In this document: positions 1 to 10,087 of the stretch, one piece after another
Numbering within the stretch: position 1 is the first letter of the stretch
Layout: each line of letters opens with the position of its first letter
NCBI GenBank assembly: GCA_015680685.1
Contig: MNCI01005261.1
Location: forward strand, 646-36,580
Reading direction: 5' to 3'
Source of the DNA: Gnetum montanum
Taxonomy: Eukaryota > Streptophyta > Gnetopsida > Gnetales > Gnetaceae
DNA: 35,935 nt
Translations under genes and position numbers: made by a program
Notes under the pieces: model-generated
Databases searched by the model: none
The model's input: only the letters and a program-made list of their open reading frames with translations
Told to the model about the DNA's origin: nothing

Positions 1-459
1 CGTTTTAGAGGCTCTTCTGGCTTCTTGTCCTTATAGATTTTTGGTTTTGTCTTCTTATATTTTTCCAAGGACAGCAATGGTTACAGAGAATGATATTTTT
101 GATGGCAAAATGCTCCTTGAACAATCCTGTTTTCTGCCTTTCTACTACAGAGTAAAACATCTTGTTTGCAGAAATAAATTTCTTGCTTAACCTTGAAACC
201 ATATATTCTTGAATTACCCAGGAGAAATAACCTCAGACTGCTGTAAACCTTAGTGATCTAGGAAAGTAGAGCAACATACTTCTCAACATGGCTGTGTAAA
301 CTTGCTCTGGTATATACATATATAAAAAAAATGCCTTCTGGTTACTCATTCTCCTTCTTTAAAACTGTAAATTTAATCACTTCTTCATAAAAGAATCTCA
401 ACTATTTAACCTGCTTCATGAAATGGCCAAATGTGCCAACAGTAACCAATGGTTCATCA
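1..459. other. Unassigned sequence, no gene recognised
   Basis: There is a 65-codon open frame on the minus strand (202 to 5), basic and cysteine-poor, which I cannot match to any family. A TATA-like stretch (tatatacatatataaaa) lies at about 311-327 on the plus strand. I see no LTR end, no tandem repeat and no coding block with a recognisable motif. It could be the edge of an LTR that continues outside the window. Confidence 0.3.
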
Positions 460-605
460 AGGGTAGTTTACCATCATGCCTGGATGTATGGCAATTTAAG
501 GCCGTACCGGGTTGGGGTGGCAGTTTAAGGCCATACCGGGCCATGAGTGGTAGTTTAAGGCCATACCAAGCCATGAGTGACAGTTTAAGGCCATACTAGG
601 CGAAG
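460..605. repeat. Short tandem word array, GTTTAAGGCC type
   Basis: About four diverged copies of a 35-40-bp unit with the core AGTTTAAGGCCATACCGGGCC-like word, preceded by one copy of a second word, AGTTTACCATCATGCC. The same two words return at 4225-4340 and 4886-5150, so this array and the one at 4886-5150 bracket the 4.3 kb between them. GGCC...GGGCC makes each word partly self-complementary. This resembles the word arrays in the recognised LTR promoters of this window, but I could not place LTR ends here. Confidence 0.6.
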
Positions 606-1029
606 ATCCTATAAAATTTTTTTATTTTATATTTTATTTGTATATATTTTTTTTATTTTTAAAGTTCAAGGTTTGGGCATTGATAAAAAAAGGGGTCAAC
701 GTAATCAAAATAACACAGAATAACATTATGTATTTTTCTTTATTTTTAGAAACCTTTACAATTTGGTGTTGCCCAAAGGGGTCAGCGTAATTAAAAGTAA
801 ATATTTTATTTTATTTTTTAATTTTTATATTATTTTATTATTATTATTTTTTTGGACGCTGTTAACCATGGGCCAACGTAAGAGAAGAAGTAACATTATG
901 TATATTTTATTTTTATTTTAAAGTTTTTACTTTTAAGGTGTGGGCGTTTTACCTAGGAGGTTAGCATCAGAACGACGTGGTAAAGGCAATAAAAGTAATG
1001 CTTAAATATAATAAAATAAAAGGGGGGAA
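606..1029. repeat. AT-rich block with three diverged repeats
   Basis: The block is very rich in T and A runs. Around 690, 775 and 870 a unit recurs that reads roughly GGTCAACGTAA or GGTCAGCGTAA, followed by AAC and TAACATTATGTAT and a long TTTTATTTT run. Copies 1 and 3 share TAACATTATGTAT exactly. No coding potential is seen. Confidence 0.5.
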
Positions 1030-1299
1030 TTAAAAAGGTTTGACCAATAAAAGTAAAAGTAATTTCATCATTTTACAACATGAGTATTGGAAACTAGGCA
1101 ACAATGGCAACGTAAGCAAGGTGGGTAGAATACAGCTGACATCAGAGGCAGAATCAGAGTGTGAACGGCAACATACAACATCCTGGAGGGGAGCGTGACT
1201 AACTACTGCATCCAGATCTACATCATTCGGAGCCAGATCTGCAGCTACAGTGTCCAGATCTATAGCGTACGGGATCAGATCTGCAACGTCTAGGGCAAA

Positions 1300-1392
1300 A
1301 TGGGTAAAGGCAAACAAGACAAGGGCAAGGGAAAGAAGGAGGCGATAGCATTTGTGGAGGAAAGCGAGGAGATGTGTCAATTCCTTCCTTAG
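1300..1392 (+). other. Short lysine/glycine-rich ORF of 30 codons, coding status unknown
   Basis: ATG at 1300 opens 30 codons with a lysine- and glycine-rich start (MGKGKQDKGKGKKE) and an acidic second half, ending at TAG 1390-1392. It is preceded at about 1208-1290 by four copies of an AGATCT-centred word (CAGATCTGCA/CCAGATCTA), which looks like LTR or leader sequence rather than a promoter. I recognise no family. A possible splice donor (ATAG/GTACG at 1424-1432) lies after the stop and therefore does not rescue the frame. It may be a chance ORF, or the decayed N terminus of a gene from a mobile element. Confidence 0.2.
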
Positions 1393-1502
1393 CCCAAGAT
1401 CCCTTCATGGATAGAGTTTGTGCATAGGTACGCTCCTGTTTCATGTTTTATTTTCCTTTTTCTTGCTATTTTTGTTATTGTTGTTGTTTCCATGTGTACG
1501 AC

Positions 1503-1531
1503 GTAAATGCCCCTGTACCTTGGGCATTTAC
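1503..1531. other. Perfect 10-bp hairpin
   Basis: GTAAATGCCC and GGGCATTTAC form a perfect 10-bp inverted repeat around a 9-nt loop. No T-run follows closely, and plant Pol II does not use such terminators, so I give it no function. Confidence 0.6.
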
Positions 1532-1799
1532 AGTGGGTGTAAGAAACAGTCTGTTTTGGGATAAATTTTTCATGTGAATGGTGTCTTCCACATGATTTAA
1601 TTTCCTTAATGTGAGTAGTTAATTTCTAGACTACATTTTTTGGGTATATTTTATTTTTGCGATTTTGGGGAGGGCCAGGGTTTTCGCAATTTTTATTGTT
1701 TTCCTCTCCATGAATTGCAAGGTTTGCATTCCTAGTGTTGGTTGTAGTTCCAAGGCTTGTACACGAGGGTTTGAATGCCTAGGTTTTTTTTTTTTGAAA

Positions 1800-2590
1800 T
1801 CGTGGGAGAAATAGAACAGCGTGAGTACCTATCCTTGGTCGTCTGGTGTGCATGTATGGCCCATAAATCATGGGTATTTCTTGGCTCCATTTAGCATGAG
1901 TTCATAGATGGAATTATCATCATCGTATGTACAAGGCCTCATTCAACGTGAGTACATGACTCAAAGATCAGTGTGAATGTGGTGCTAAGATTAGCGTTAG
2001 CATGAGTATAGGACCAAACATTAGCGTGAGTGCCTATCCCAGCGTCAATGTGAGTTTATGGAGATAAAACCCACATGAATAATGAGCCAAAATCAGCATG
2101 AGGATGAATACAGGATCATAGGCAGTGTGAGTCTGCAATCCAATCATCATCATCAGCAAATATTCTAGCGTGAGTGTTTTTTGTTTGAGGTAAGATTATT
2201 ATTAGCATGAGTATAGGCCCCATTCAGTATCATCGTGAGTACAGGCTTTTAGTATCAGCGTGAGTATAGGCTTTCCCATACTCAGCGTAACTTTTTTATT
2301 TTAAATGAATACGAACGCCTGACTTCGTGTACACTATGTGAGTGACTCGGGCTTCCTTAATAGTGTGAGTGAATATTCTTTGGCCTCCCACAACAGCATG
2401 AGTTTATGGCCCAACAACGTGAGTGAAATATTCTGGCCTTACCATGTCTAATTTTAGTATGCAGCGTGAGTTTCGAATGTCCAACATGAGTTAAGCCTCT
2501 TATTCAGCGTGAGTAATGGTATTGTTGTTGATACCCAGTGTGAGTGTTGATACCCAGGGTGAGTGTTTTTTTCCATACTCATAGCGTGGA
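1800..2590. repeat. Irregular array of about 20 AGCGTGAGT words
   Basis: About twenty copies of AGCGTGAGT and its CpG-decay forms (AGCATGAGT, AGTGTGAGT, AACGTGAGT, AACATGAGT) occur at irregular spacing, often followed by ATAGG or TTATGG. A few more decayed copies are scattered at about 2955-3260. Only the core word is preserved, not the spacing. That points to a functional or copy-number-driven word, not simple slippage. GTGAGT on the plus strand is also the plant 5' splice-site consensus. Confidence 0.75.
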
Positions 2591-3574
2591 AAACTTTTGT
2601 TTACTGGGAGAGTTCGTTTACTTTAAGAGAAAACGCTAAATATATGTAACAACCATTATCTAAAGAATACATAGAAAGCTCATTATTCGATCCATGTGAA
2701 CAATAGTAGGTTGTGTTATTTTCAATCAAGAAATTGAAAATGCTCTTCTGGACTAGCACAAATAGCAATACGAAACACAGGGCTCGTGTGCTATCCATTA
2801 TATTGGTCAGCCCCGCCTCCTGAATGAATGAGGTCCTTGGCAATGAGTGATCTCAAGTTTTGGTTACAAAATGGATAGAAATGGGAGAGGAATTGATCAT
2901 TTCTTATATCCTTATCCAAATCTCCATCCATGGTAGTGTATTTTGGTGCAAAACTTAAGCATGAGTTACTCCCATAAGTTGCGACATGAGCGTACCTTAG
3001 TATTGGCTTGAATAGCACATGTGGGCATCCGTGTTCATGGGCATGATGTGAGTTGGGCCTTAAAACATTACACAATCCTTCAGGATGAGATTAGAAATAA
3101 CTTATGCAAGCTTAGCTCACATAAGAAACTTGGGAATAGCAAGCATCCAGGGAAGAGCCAGTCATTAGTGGCACATTCAAACGGCATGGCTTCAAATAGC
3201 ATGAGTTATTTGCATTTTATCTTGAGTTATTGTTGTCTTGTATGCAGCATGAGTATCTCACCTCCGCAACCTAAGTCACTTTTCCAGCATCTAAGATAAT
3301 GTGGACTAATTGCTATTTTACCTATGGTGGTTTTAATATAAACTAGCCCTCCTTTAATGACGTTTTGATTCAAGCCCTCCCCAACACATTTTATAAAATA
3401 TTTGTGAGTGCTCCTAGTACTAATTTTTTTAGATGCCAACAGTAAACTAGCTGTTATGGAGGGCTTGGTAAATTCAAGAGCCTAACATCTTTGGTCAGTC
3501 AAATTAATGTAGACCTCAACCAAGTCCCCTGTGGTCATGAGAGCATGTGAAAGCTAAGTACATATTTCCTCTAA
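2591..3574. other. Unassigned stretch with scattered decayed words
   Basis: Several short open frames occur on both strands, none with a recognisable domain. Three or four copies of AGCATGAGT between about 2955 and 3260 link this stretch to the array upstream. No LTR ends, poly(A) or coding signature were seen. Confidence 0.4.
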
Positions 3575-4040
3575 GTGTCCAGCATGTCAAGTTGGCAGCA
3601 CGTGAACACTAAAAATTTGTCAAATTTTGTCAAAGTGTCCAGCATGTGAACATTGAAAATTTGTCAAAGTGTTCAGCGTGTGAACACTAAAAATTTGTCA
3701 AAGTGTCCAGCATGTGAACATTGAAAATTTTTCAAAGTGTCTAGCATGTGAACACTAAAAATTTGTCAAAGTGTCCAACGTGTGAACACTGAAATTTTGT
3801 CAAAGTGTCCAGTGTGTGAACACTGAAATTTTGTCAAAGTGTTCAATGTGTGAACACTAAAAATTTTTCAGTGTTCAGTGTGTGAACACTGAAAATTTGT
3901 CAAAGTGTCTAGCATGTGAACATTGAAAATTTTTCAAAGTATCCAACGTGTAAACATTGAAAATTTTTCAAAGTGTTCAGCATGTGAACACTGGAAATTT
4001 GTCAAAGTGTCTGACATGTGAACACTGAAAATTTGTCTAA
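3575..4040. repeat. 34-bp tandem array, 12 full copies
   Basis: From 3635 to 4040 a 34-bp unit (GTGTCCAGCGTGTGAACACT plus GAAAATTTGTCAAA) is repeated twelve times, with degenerate partial copies from about 3575. In the best copies AGTGTTCA and TGAACACT form an 8-bp inverted repeat around a 5-nt GCGTG centre, so each unit carries a dyad centred near its CpG. The dinucleotide at the centre is CG in 3 copies, CA in 6 and TG in 3, with no other state. Direct tandem units with no unique spacers rule out a CRISPR reading. Confidence 0.9.
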
Positions 4041-4424
4041 GTGTCTCGCATGTTAAGTATGCACTTAAGTGTTAGTGTAAACTATTGCGTATGAATAATT
4101 TATATGTTTATATGCATTCAAGTATCTCTACAGCGATTGTTACAATATCTCGTCCACTAGGGAATTATTTTATGTGTTTGAAATATGGATTGGTATCAAT
4201 TTTAAGTCATAATTCTAGGACTAAGTATGGTGTCAGTTTACCATCATGACGCCAGGATGTAAGTGTTATTTATGTTTTAAGTGGTGGGTTGGGTATGGTG
4301 TCAGTTTATCGTCTTAACTCCAGGACATAGGTCTTATGTTATTTATGTGTTTTCCAGTTAATGCTCTTTTTTCTTTTTTACTAATTAGTTATAATTTTGT
4401 TTTTGTACTTTCTATTTTTTGAAG
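4041..4424. other. Non-coding stretch with two copies of a GTTTACCATCATGAC word
   Basis: At about 4231 and 4300 a unit reading GGTGTCAGTTTACCATCATGACGCCAGG or close to it occurs twice. It matches the word at 465-480. The stretch ends in a T-rich run followed by GAAG at 4421-4424, which would serve as a splice acceptor. Confidence 0.4.
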
Positions 4425-4517
4425 GGACATGATGATGATGATGGTGGCCCTAGTGGAGCGGGACTTGATGATGCAGATGAGTTTGGGGATCAAGCCCCTC
4501 CTAGCGCTGATGTTTAG
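4425..4517 (+). other. Acidic 30-codon tail, possible terminal exon
   Basis: After a pyrimidine-rich stretch ending in AG there is an open stretch of 30 codons rich in Asp, Gly and Pro (starting GHDDDDGGPSG), ending in TAG at 4515-4517 and followed by AT-rich 3'UTR-like DNA. The composition is like the acidic tail of a protein, and its local GC content and CpG (GAGCGGG, AGCGCTG) are above those of its surroundings. I found no upstream exon I can join to it with confidence; the 30-codon ORF at 1300 is the only candidate and is separated by 3 kb of word arrays. Confidence 0.25.
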
Positions 4518-4885
4518 TTTAACTTATTATTGTTGTTAGCTTAGTTATGTTTTTTTTTTTTTGAAATTTTGTGGATTGTACAAAAGCAAATGTATGATCA
4601 AATGTTAACATTTGATATTATCCATTTATACATTTATGCATTTTTTTGTTGTTTTTATGTTATTCAAGTTTTTGTTTTTTTTAAGTTTTGGCAAAAATTT
4701 TGATAAACACAAGTGTAAACATAAAAGATTTTTTTATTTTTATTTTATTATTTTAATGATTTTTAAATGTGAAAGTAACTGAAATGATAACAATGTAGAA
4801 GAAATGTAAGCAAAATAGTAATTTGTAAAGCAAGGATGCAACTATGCATGCAGACAAAGAATGTACTTTTAAAGAAACGAAAATG
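4518..4885. other. AT-rich, no feature seen
   Basis: Long T runs and A/T-rich words only, with no ORF of note and no clear repeat. Confidence 0.5.
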
Positions 4886-5150
4886 TAACTTGTTCTAGTT
4901 TAAGACCATTTCGGGCCATGCATGTCAGTTTGAAATCATGACAGACTTTAGCAGTGGTGTTCTAGTTTAAGGCCACTTCGGGCCACAAGAAAACAAGAGA
5001 GATTTAAACTGTTTCAGTGGGTTTTAAAATAAATCGGCCATTTCTGACCATGGCTAGTTTTATGTCATTGTGGATAGTTGTAGTTTAACGTCATTTTGAA
5101 TGAGTGGTAGTTTAACATCATTTCAGACGAGTGGTAGTTTAACAGTTGAG
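4886..5150. repeat. Word array, GTTTAAGGCCACTTCGGGCC type
   Basis: About six diverged units with cores such as AGTTTAAGGCCACTTCGGGCC, AGTTTAACGTCATTTTGAATG and AGTTTAACATCATTTCAGACG, spaced 30-40 bp apart. It directly follows (minus-strand sense) the end of the gag-protease pseudogene, where an RT would be expected. It could be the start of that element's 3' LTR promoter region. Confidence 0.6.
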
Positions 5151-5276
5151 TAGCTTCTTTAATTTTCGAATATTGACATGGTGTGTCGGGTGTGTCGGCG
5201 TAATCATATATTCAACGTCTCCTTCGCTAATTATGTTAAATGGTAATTCTGACCATGAGACATCTAGAGGAATAAC

Positions 5277-6097
5277 TCATATGTCAACATGCTCTGATGT
5301 TTCTACATTTTGTAATGTTTCCATATCTTCTGGGGGATTACGGTTTGGAGATTGGTTATCATTTTGGTTGTCACTGGGTGTGGCATCATGTTTAAGCTTG
5401 AGTGTAGTGTCATGTTGTTTAGGCTCATCGAATTCAACCTCTGAGCCTTGGTTTGTGTCTATGTGCAATGAAATGTTAGATGTAACTACATCACCATGTA
5501 TAATTATTTCACCACCCTCATAAGGTAGGTGAATCTCTTGGTGGATGGGTGAGGATACCACTTTTAATTGGGCTAACCATGGTCATCCCAATATCAAGTT
5601 AAATCCAGGCATCTCATCTATGACTACAAATTTAGCTGACGTGGGGAACTAGTCCCCTGCTATGAAATCCAAAATTAGTATTCCTTTGAAAACTACACGT
5701 GATCCACTGAACGATTTCAAGAATGTCGTGGAAGTTGGTTTGATTTTTTTAGTTAGCCCTAACTGTTCAATGACGGGGGGTACTACATTCGTGGCTGCTC
5801 TGTCATCTACATACACCCTATGCATTTTAAATTGATTTAATTGTATAGTTATGAACATGGGTGCAGTGGTGACTCCTCCTATTTTTTCATCTATTTTTAT
5901 ATTATCCTTGTTGAAGCCTAGTGATGTAGCTCTTGATCCTTGATATGGAGACATTACCGTATGAATCGAAGGTTCATTTGCAGGCAAGTCTTTGCTGAGT
6001 AGGATCAATGTTAACATGAGTAGTAAGGCTTCACGATGAACTTGAGAAGTCATCATTAGGTCATACAAGCTTAAAGATGTGTTTTTTGTTTAAGCAC
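5277..6097 (-). pseudogene. Ty3-type aspartic protease region, decayed
   Basis: This is the retroviral-type protease that would cut the gag-pol polyprotein. It reads in a different frame from gag. The block around 5810 carries the active-site loop as VYVDDRAATNVVP, where the expected D-T/S-G signature is lost, so it should be inactive. Further on, VVIDEMPGFNLILG-stop-PW (about 5625-5560) is the strand-and-flap region found at the end of Ty3 proteases. The stop after LILG is TGA where an Arg codon fits, a C-to-T change; another TAG lies at about 5650. After an acidic, Asn/Asp-rich tail (to 5277) the frame ends with no RT or integrase downstream: the next 5 kb are word arrays. Either pol was deleted or this is a gag-protease-only non-autonomous element. 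Confidence 0.75.
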
Positions 6098-9000
6098 CTG
6101 TGTGACCTGGGCTAGGGCACTGGCCAAGTCTTTAATGTTTGGTATGCTCTTGCTAGTTGATACTTGGTCCATTGGACCCAACAGTTGTATCTCTTGTGGA
6201 ATGGTTTTCGTGTGGTCTAATGTGACGGTTGGGTGTGATGTATCTGGCATTCCTAATTTTTTGTTTTCGTGGCTCGTGCTCAGCTCATCATTTGTCGGAG
6301 CCATAGGTACAGCATTTAAGGGAGTGGCTTTTGGTGGCCCCAATTCAAGACTTTGATGTTCTTTTTCCAACTATTCCCTAGTAAGTCTATCGGTGAGGTG
6401 TTCTTGCGAAGGTCATGGGGGAACCGTTGGAGCTTGAACATCAGGTTATTTTGGGACTCAGATTACAAATGGAGCAGGTCGGGGTTACGGTTGAACGGTT
6501 GGAGGTGGTTGTGTGTCAGGGTGTTTAGGCACACTGATGATGAACGGGGTCAATTTGGTTTTCAGTTGAGGAGTAGGAGGTTGAAGATCAGGGTGTTTGG
6601 GTACCCTGATTATGAAGGGAGTTGGTCAGTTTTGTGGTTGTACCCCTATGGTTGCAACTGTGGGTGGTACCTAGACCACAAAGGGAGTGGGCCAGGTAGG
6701 TGGTTGCACATTTTCGATTGCATTGATAGGGGGTACACAAATGACAAATGGCTTTGTAGGTGTAGGCAGATTGTATGTGGGATACAAAGATTTTGGGGAT
6801 GATGTTGACACTATAGGAGGAACATGAATCATGAAAGGTTTTCTGGGCATTCCTTGCTCATTTCTAATATGGATCATGTTAATAACGTAAGGAGCTTCCT
6901 TAGTATTAAGGGGATCTTTGTACACGCCCATAGATTGATTCTGCAATTTAATAGGGTTGGCATCATCAAATGTTATTTCATCCCTATCAATCATACATTG
7001 TATGTCTTGTTTGAGGGTGAAACAATAATTAGTACCATGCCCATTCCATTCATGGTACTCGCAAAATTGATCTAGTCTAAAGCCTCTTGGAATAGGAGGC
7101 TCATTTGGAGTTGCCAAGCTTGGGTTTTTGGCCAATTCACAGAATTGATCATGTTTCTTGGCTGCCATTGGAGACAACTGCTTGTGTTTAATGGTTCTAG
7201 CCTTCAAAATTTGATCTAACAACTGGGAAGGCTTCACGGGGAGCAGTGTGTATTGAGTAGGGTCTTTCCTCTCAAACGTACGTGCATTACCCATGTTAGT
7301 AGCTTGTATGGTAGATGATTCAGGTGTGTGTGTAGGAGTGGTTCCCTCATAGTTAACGAGAGCAGTAGGTGGTCTACCTTGCTATCTCACATTGGTAGGT
7401 TAAGTCACCACTACTGCTACTACTATTACTTTAGCCTTTTCTTTATCATTTTTAGTGTGTTGATTTTTAAAGGCTAAGTAAGCAGGGTCATGGCTATTTT
7501 GGGCTACCTCTTCTATGTTTTTAATCTATGCAAATGCTTGGATTAGAGTGCACGCATTTAGATAGTACAGTTTTGATTTGACAAAATTGTTCATGGCTTC
7601 CTTAAGAATCATAAGTAGGTATGTTTTTGGGATTGGCTCATGAAGTTCGTTGAGTGCAGCACTCCATCTTTGGATGAATTTTTGTACAGGTTCAAGCGGT
7701 GCTTATTTTACCTGTATCAGACTATGCAAGGTTGCTTCAGGTTTTAGGTTGTATTTAAACCTAGTAATGAACTAGTGTAAGAGATCCTCCAAAGAGGATA
7801 TGGAGTTACAAGACAAGGCTCGGTACCAATCTAATGCTCTGCCAGTAAGGGACATGGCGAACACATGCAAGATTGCATGGGGCCAAGCCTGAAGCAACAG
7901 GCATTCTAGTCTAAATGTAACTAGATGGGTGTTGGGTTCTCCTTCCCCATTATATTTTGTCAATTGCGGTAATGAAACTCCCTTGGGTAAAGTTAAAGGT
8001 GGCACTGACGAACTGATCGGATCATCTTGATAGAAGTCCAATATTTTAAGCTCTTCAGTGTTAGCAGTTTTGAGGTGCTTTATCTTATTAGTGAGCTCTT
8101 GCATCATGTTTTTAGCTTCAGCCCAGTCTTGGGCACTAGGTAAAGTGGTAGGTTGGTTATTTTGAGTGCTATACAAATTAGACTATTGTATGATTAATAG
8201 GAATGATGATTGTTGAGTTGTTGATGATTGTACTTGAGGGATGTTCATGGATGGAATTATAGCAGGTGGTATGCTATAATGAGCGGGTTGATGTGGTTGC
8301 ATGCCAGTCATGGTCCACGATCCAATTATGATTTGTGAGGGAACGCCTTGAACTTGTTGAGTTGAAATGATCAAGGGTGTCCCTTGGATTTGTACTCATG
8401 GTATATAGTGAGTAAATGTAGAAGCAGGTATCACAGACAGCATCCCAATCACTTGGGGTGGGAAGGTCACTCCTACATTAGCTTGAAAGGGGGGTTGTTA
8501 AGGTTGTATTTGTAGGAGAGAAGATAATGTGGTGATCGGAGAAATAATGGAGGTGGATGCATTGAATTGAGTATTGGTCACAGGGAGAGTGGGAATGAGA
8601 GTGGATGCTTCCTGTTCAAATACATGAGCTTGAGTGCTTTTAAATGCATGAAGGGACATGGTTTCTCCCGTGAAAGGGTGGAATAACGGATTCATGTAAG
8701 TTTGCAAATTGAGAGTATGGTATGAATCCTCATGTTCAGATTGAGCTGCAAAATTATCTTCTTCATCTTCATTTTTACGCTCTATGGCAGGTTGGCATGA
8801 GGTTTGGTTCCTGGCCATGAGGAGTTGGGATAGGAGTTCATGGTGGGATTCAATGAGGGGGATGACATCATAGGCAGTGGGAATGAAGTCATGACCTCCT
8901 TTGTAAATTAGCTCATAATGTCTCTTTCCTTCTAGTTCATTTTGATCAATGGCCAGGTTAGCCTAGATTTTAACGCAAATAAAGTTATATTGTTTGGGAG

Positions 9001-9175
9001 TTAGGATGGTGAACATGGGATCCTTACCTTGAAGTCTCAGTGACCAGTGAGATGGCCCCTACGGATTCATCTTGCCAAGGGCAACTATGGACACAACGTC
9101 AGTGACGGGACCTGAGATTGTGGTACCGAAGTCAGTAATGGGCATGGCAATGGTGTTGGTGTGCACAGGGTCCAT
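6071..9175 (-). pseudogene. Ty3-type gag polyprotein, long and decayed
   Basis: Gag forms the virus-like particle and packages the element RNA. One reading frame runs from ATG 9175 (MDPVHTNTIAMP) to TAA 6071, about 1,030 codons, broken only by stops; this start lies 119 codons before the first Met of the longest open stretch. In order: an N-terminal domain with two TAG stops; an acidic segment (EDEEDN) near 8770; a Gln/Pro-rich segment 8500-8180; a coiled-coil start (WAEAKNMMQELTNKI) near 8120; the gag capsid core 8000-7600 (LPKYNGEGEP-like motif, ALDWYRAL, FITRFKYN); and a zinc knuckle near 7050, CEYHEWNGHGTNYC, a C-X2-H-X4-H-X4-C variant. A Pro-rich tail follows. Most stops sit where Gln, Arg or Trp codons fit. 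The gag capsid and knuckle make the family assignment firm. Confidence 0.85.
6078..6090 (-). other. Gag-to-protease frame switch at an A6 run
   Basis: On the minus strand the gag frame ends CAA AAA ACA CAT CTT TAA. The protease frame is entered by moving one base back within the A6 run (6087-6082), after which it stays in the same frame across the protease core, broken only by stops. A -1 slip at this place would make a gag-protease fusion. A simple one-base indel in a dead copy explains it equally well. Confidence 0.35.
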
Positions 9176-9212
9176 GGTCAAAGTGTCTAGATGTAACAAC
9201 GTAAGAAAAAGA

Positions 9213-9415
9213 AAATAAATGGCTAAGTGTCAGGGAGAGAAAATATGGCTAAGTGTCAGAGAGAGAAAATATGGCTAACCGTTAGAGAGAGAAAATATGG
9301 CTAAGTGTCAGAGAGAGAAAATATGGCTAGGTGTCAGAGAGAGAAAATATGGCTAAGTGTTGAAGAGAGAAAATATGGCTAAGTGTTGAAGAGAGGAAAT
9401 ATGGCTAAGTGTTGA
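9213..9415. repeat. 26-27-bp tandem array upstream of gag
   Basis: Eight copies of AAATATGGCTAAGTGTCAGAGAGAG-type units lie just upstream of the gag start on the minus strand, so they would be in the 5' leader of the transcript. The left copies read CAGAGAGAG, the right copies TTGAAGAGA. The array ends at 9415, where unique leader sequence begins. Confidence 0.85.
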
Positions 9416-10087
9416 ACCATGTACAAAGGAGTTTCAGTGTATAAAAATGTACTGCAGTGAATGAACACCAGAAGCAACGTATAAGGAGTTTCAAGAGGTA
9501 TAGCATATAATTAATGTGCACAGCGTATAAGGTAGGGTGAGGAGTAGCGTATGGTGCTAATCTTAAGAAAAAATAGGGTGTGTACACCAAAGGAGTGGTG
9601 TAATATAGCGTGTGGCGTATAAATAGAAATGTTGAAATGTAAATTAATGATGGTGTAGCATCTAACCTGTAGAACAACATCTGGACGCTGGATGGAGCAT
9701 CTAGGTGAGAACACCAAGTGTTGGACATAGCATTTGAGAAGAAAACTTAGATTTTGATGCTGTGAATAGTGTCAGAAAAGAGAGATAAGGATGAGGGATG
9801 CTGTAAACGACATCTGAAACTGGCAAAGAGTGCAGGACGCTGTGGGCAACGTCTAGATCTAAGAGAGGAAGGTGCAGGATGTTGTGATTTAAGTAGGAAC
9901 ATGCTTGGAAAATTCTGAAACAGCGTCTGGACTGGAAAACAGGTTTTATCAGTAGGAAATAGCACCTAAACACTAGGAACAAGGCAATGTAGGAACACTG
10001 GCAATCACAGCAGCATGTGAATGCTGGATCTGGGATGCTAAGAGGTAGATCTAATAGAGAAATGGCCTTCCTTCTAGTGCCATTTAC
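9416..10087 (-). other. Element leader between LTR and gag
   Basis: The sequence separates the LTR at 10088-12296 from the gag array. It contains scattered words such as AGCGTATAAGG, AGCGTATGG, GGACGCTG and AACGTCT, again with CpG cores and decayed variants. Minus-strand open frames here (for example 10132-9701 and 9728-9405) are low-complexity readings of these words and match no family. If the LTR belongs to the gag element, this is its untranslated leader. Confidence 0.45.
10069..10082 (-). other. Possible primer-binding site, very diverged
   Basis: Five bases inside the LTR end, the minus strand reads TGGCACTAGAAGGA. It shares TGG, A, AGA and the final A with the initiator-tRNA-Met type site used by many plant LTR elements, and nothing else nearby fits better. 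The match is weak. Confidence 0.25.

Noticed and set aside
3575-4040. Regular 34-bp repeats resembling a CRISPR array
   Set aside because: The units are head to tail with no unique spacers, in a plant LTR setting.
1300-4517. A two-exon gene from the 30-codon ORF at 1300 to the acidic tail at 4425
   Set aside because: The stop at 1390 precedes the only good donor, the 3-kb gap is all word arrays, and no family supports the join. Both pieces are listed separately at low confidence.
5146-5523. Plus-strand ORF of 125 codons
   Set aside because: It is the shadow of the acidic protease tail on the minus strand.
6353-6802. Plus-strand ORF of 149 codons rich in Trp and Arg
   Set aside because: Shadow of the Pro-rich gag tail on the minus strand.
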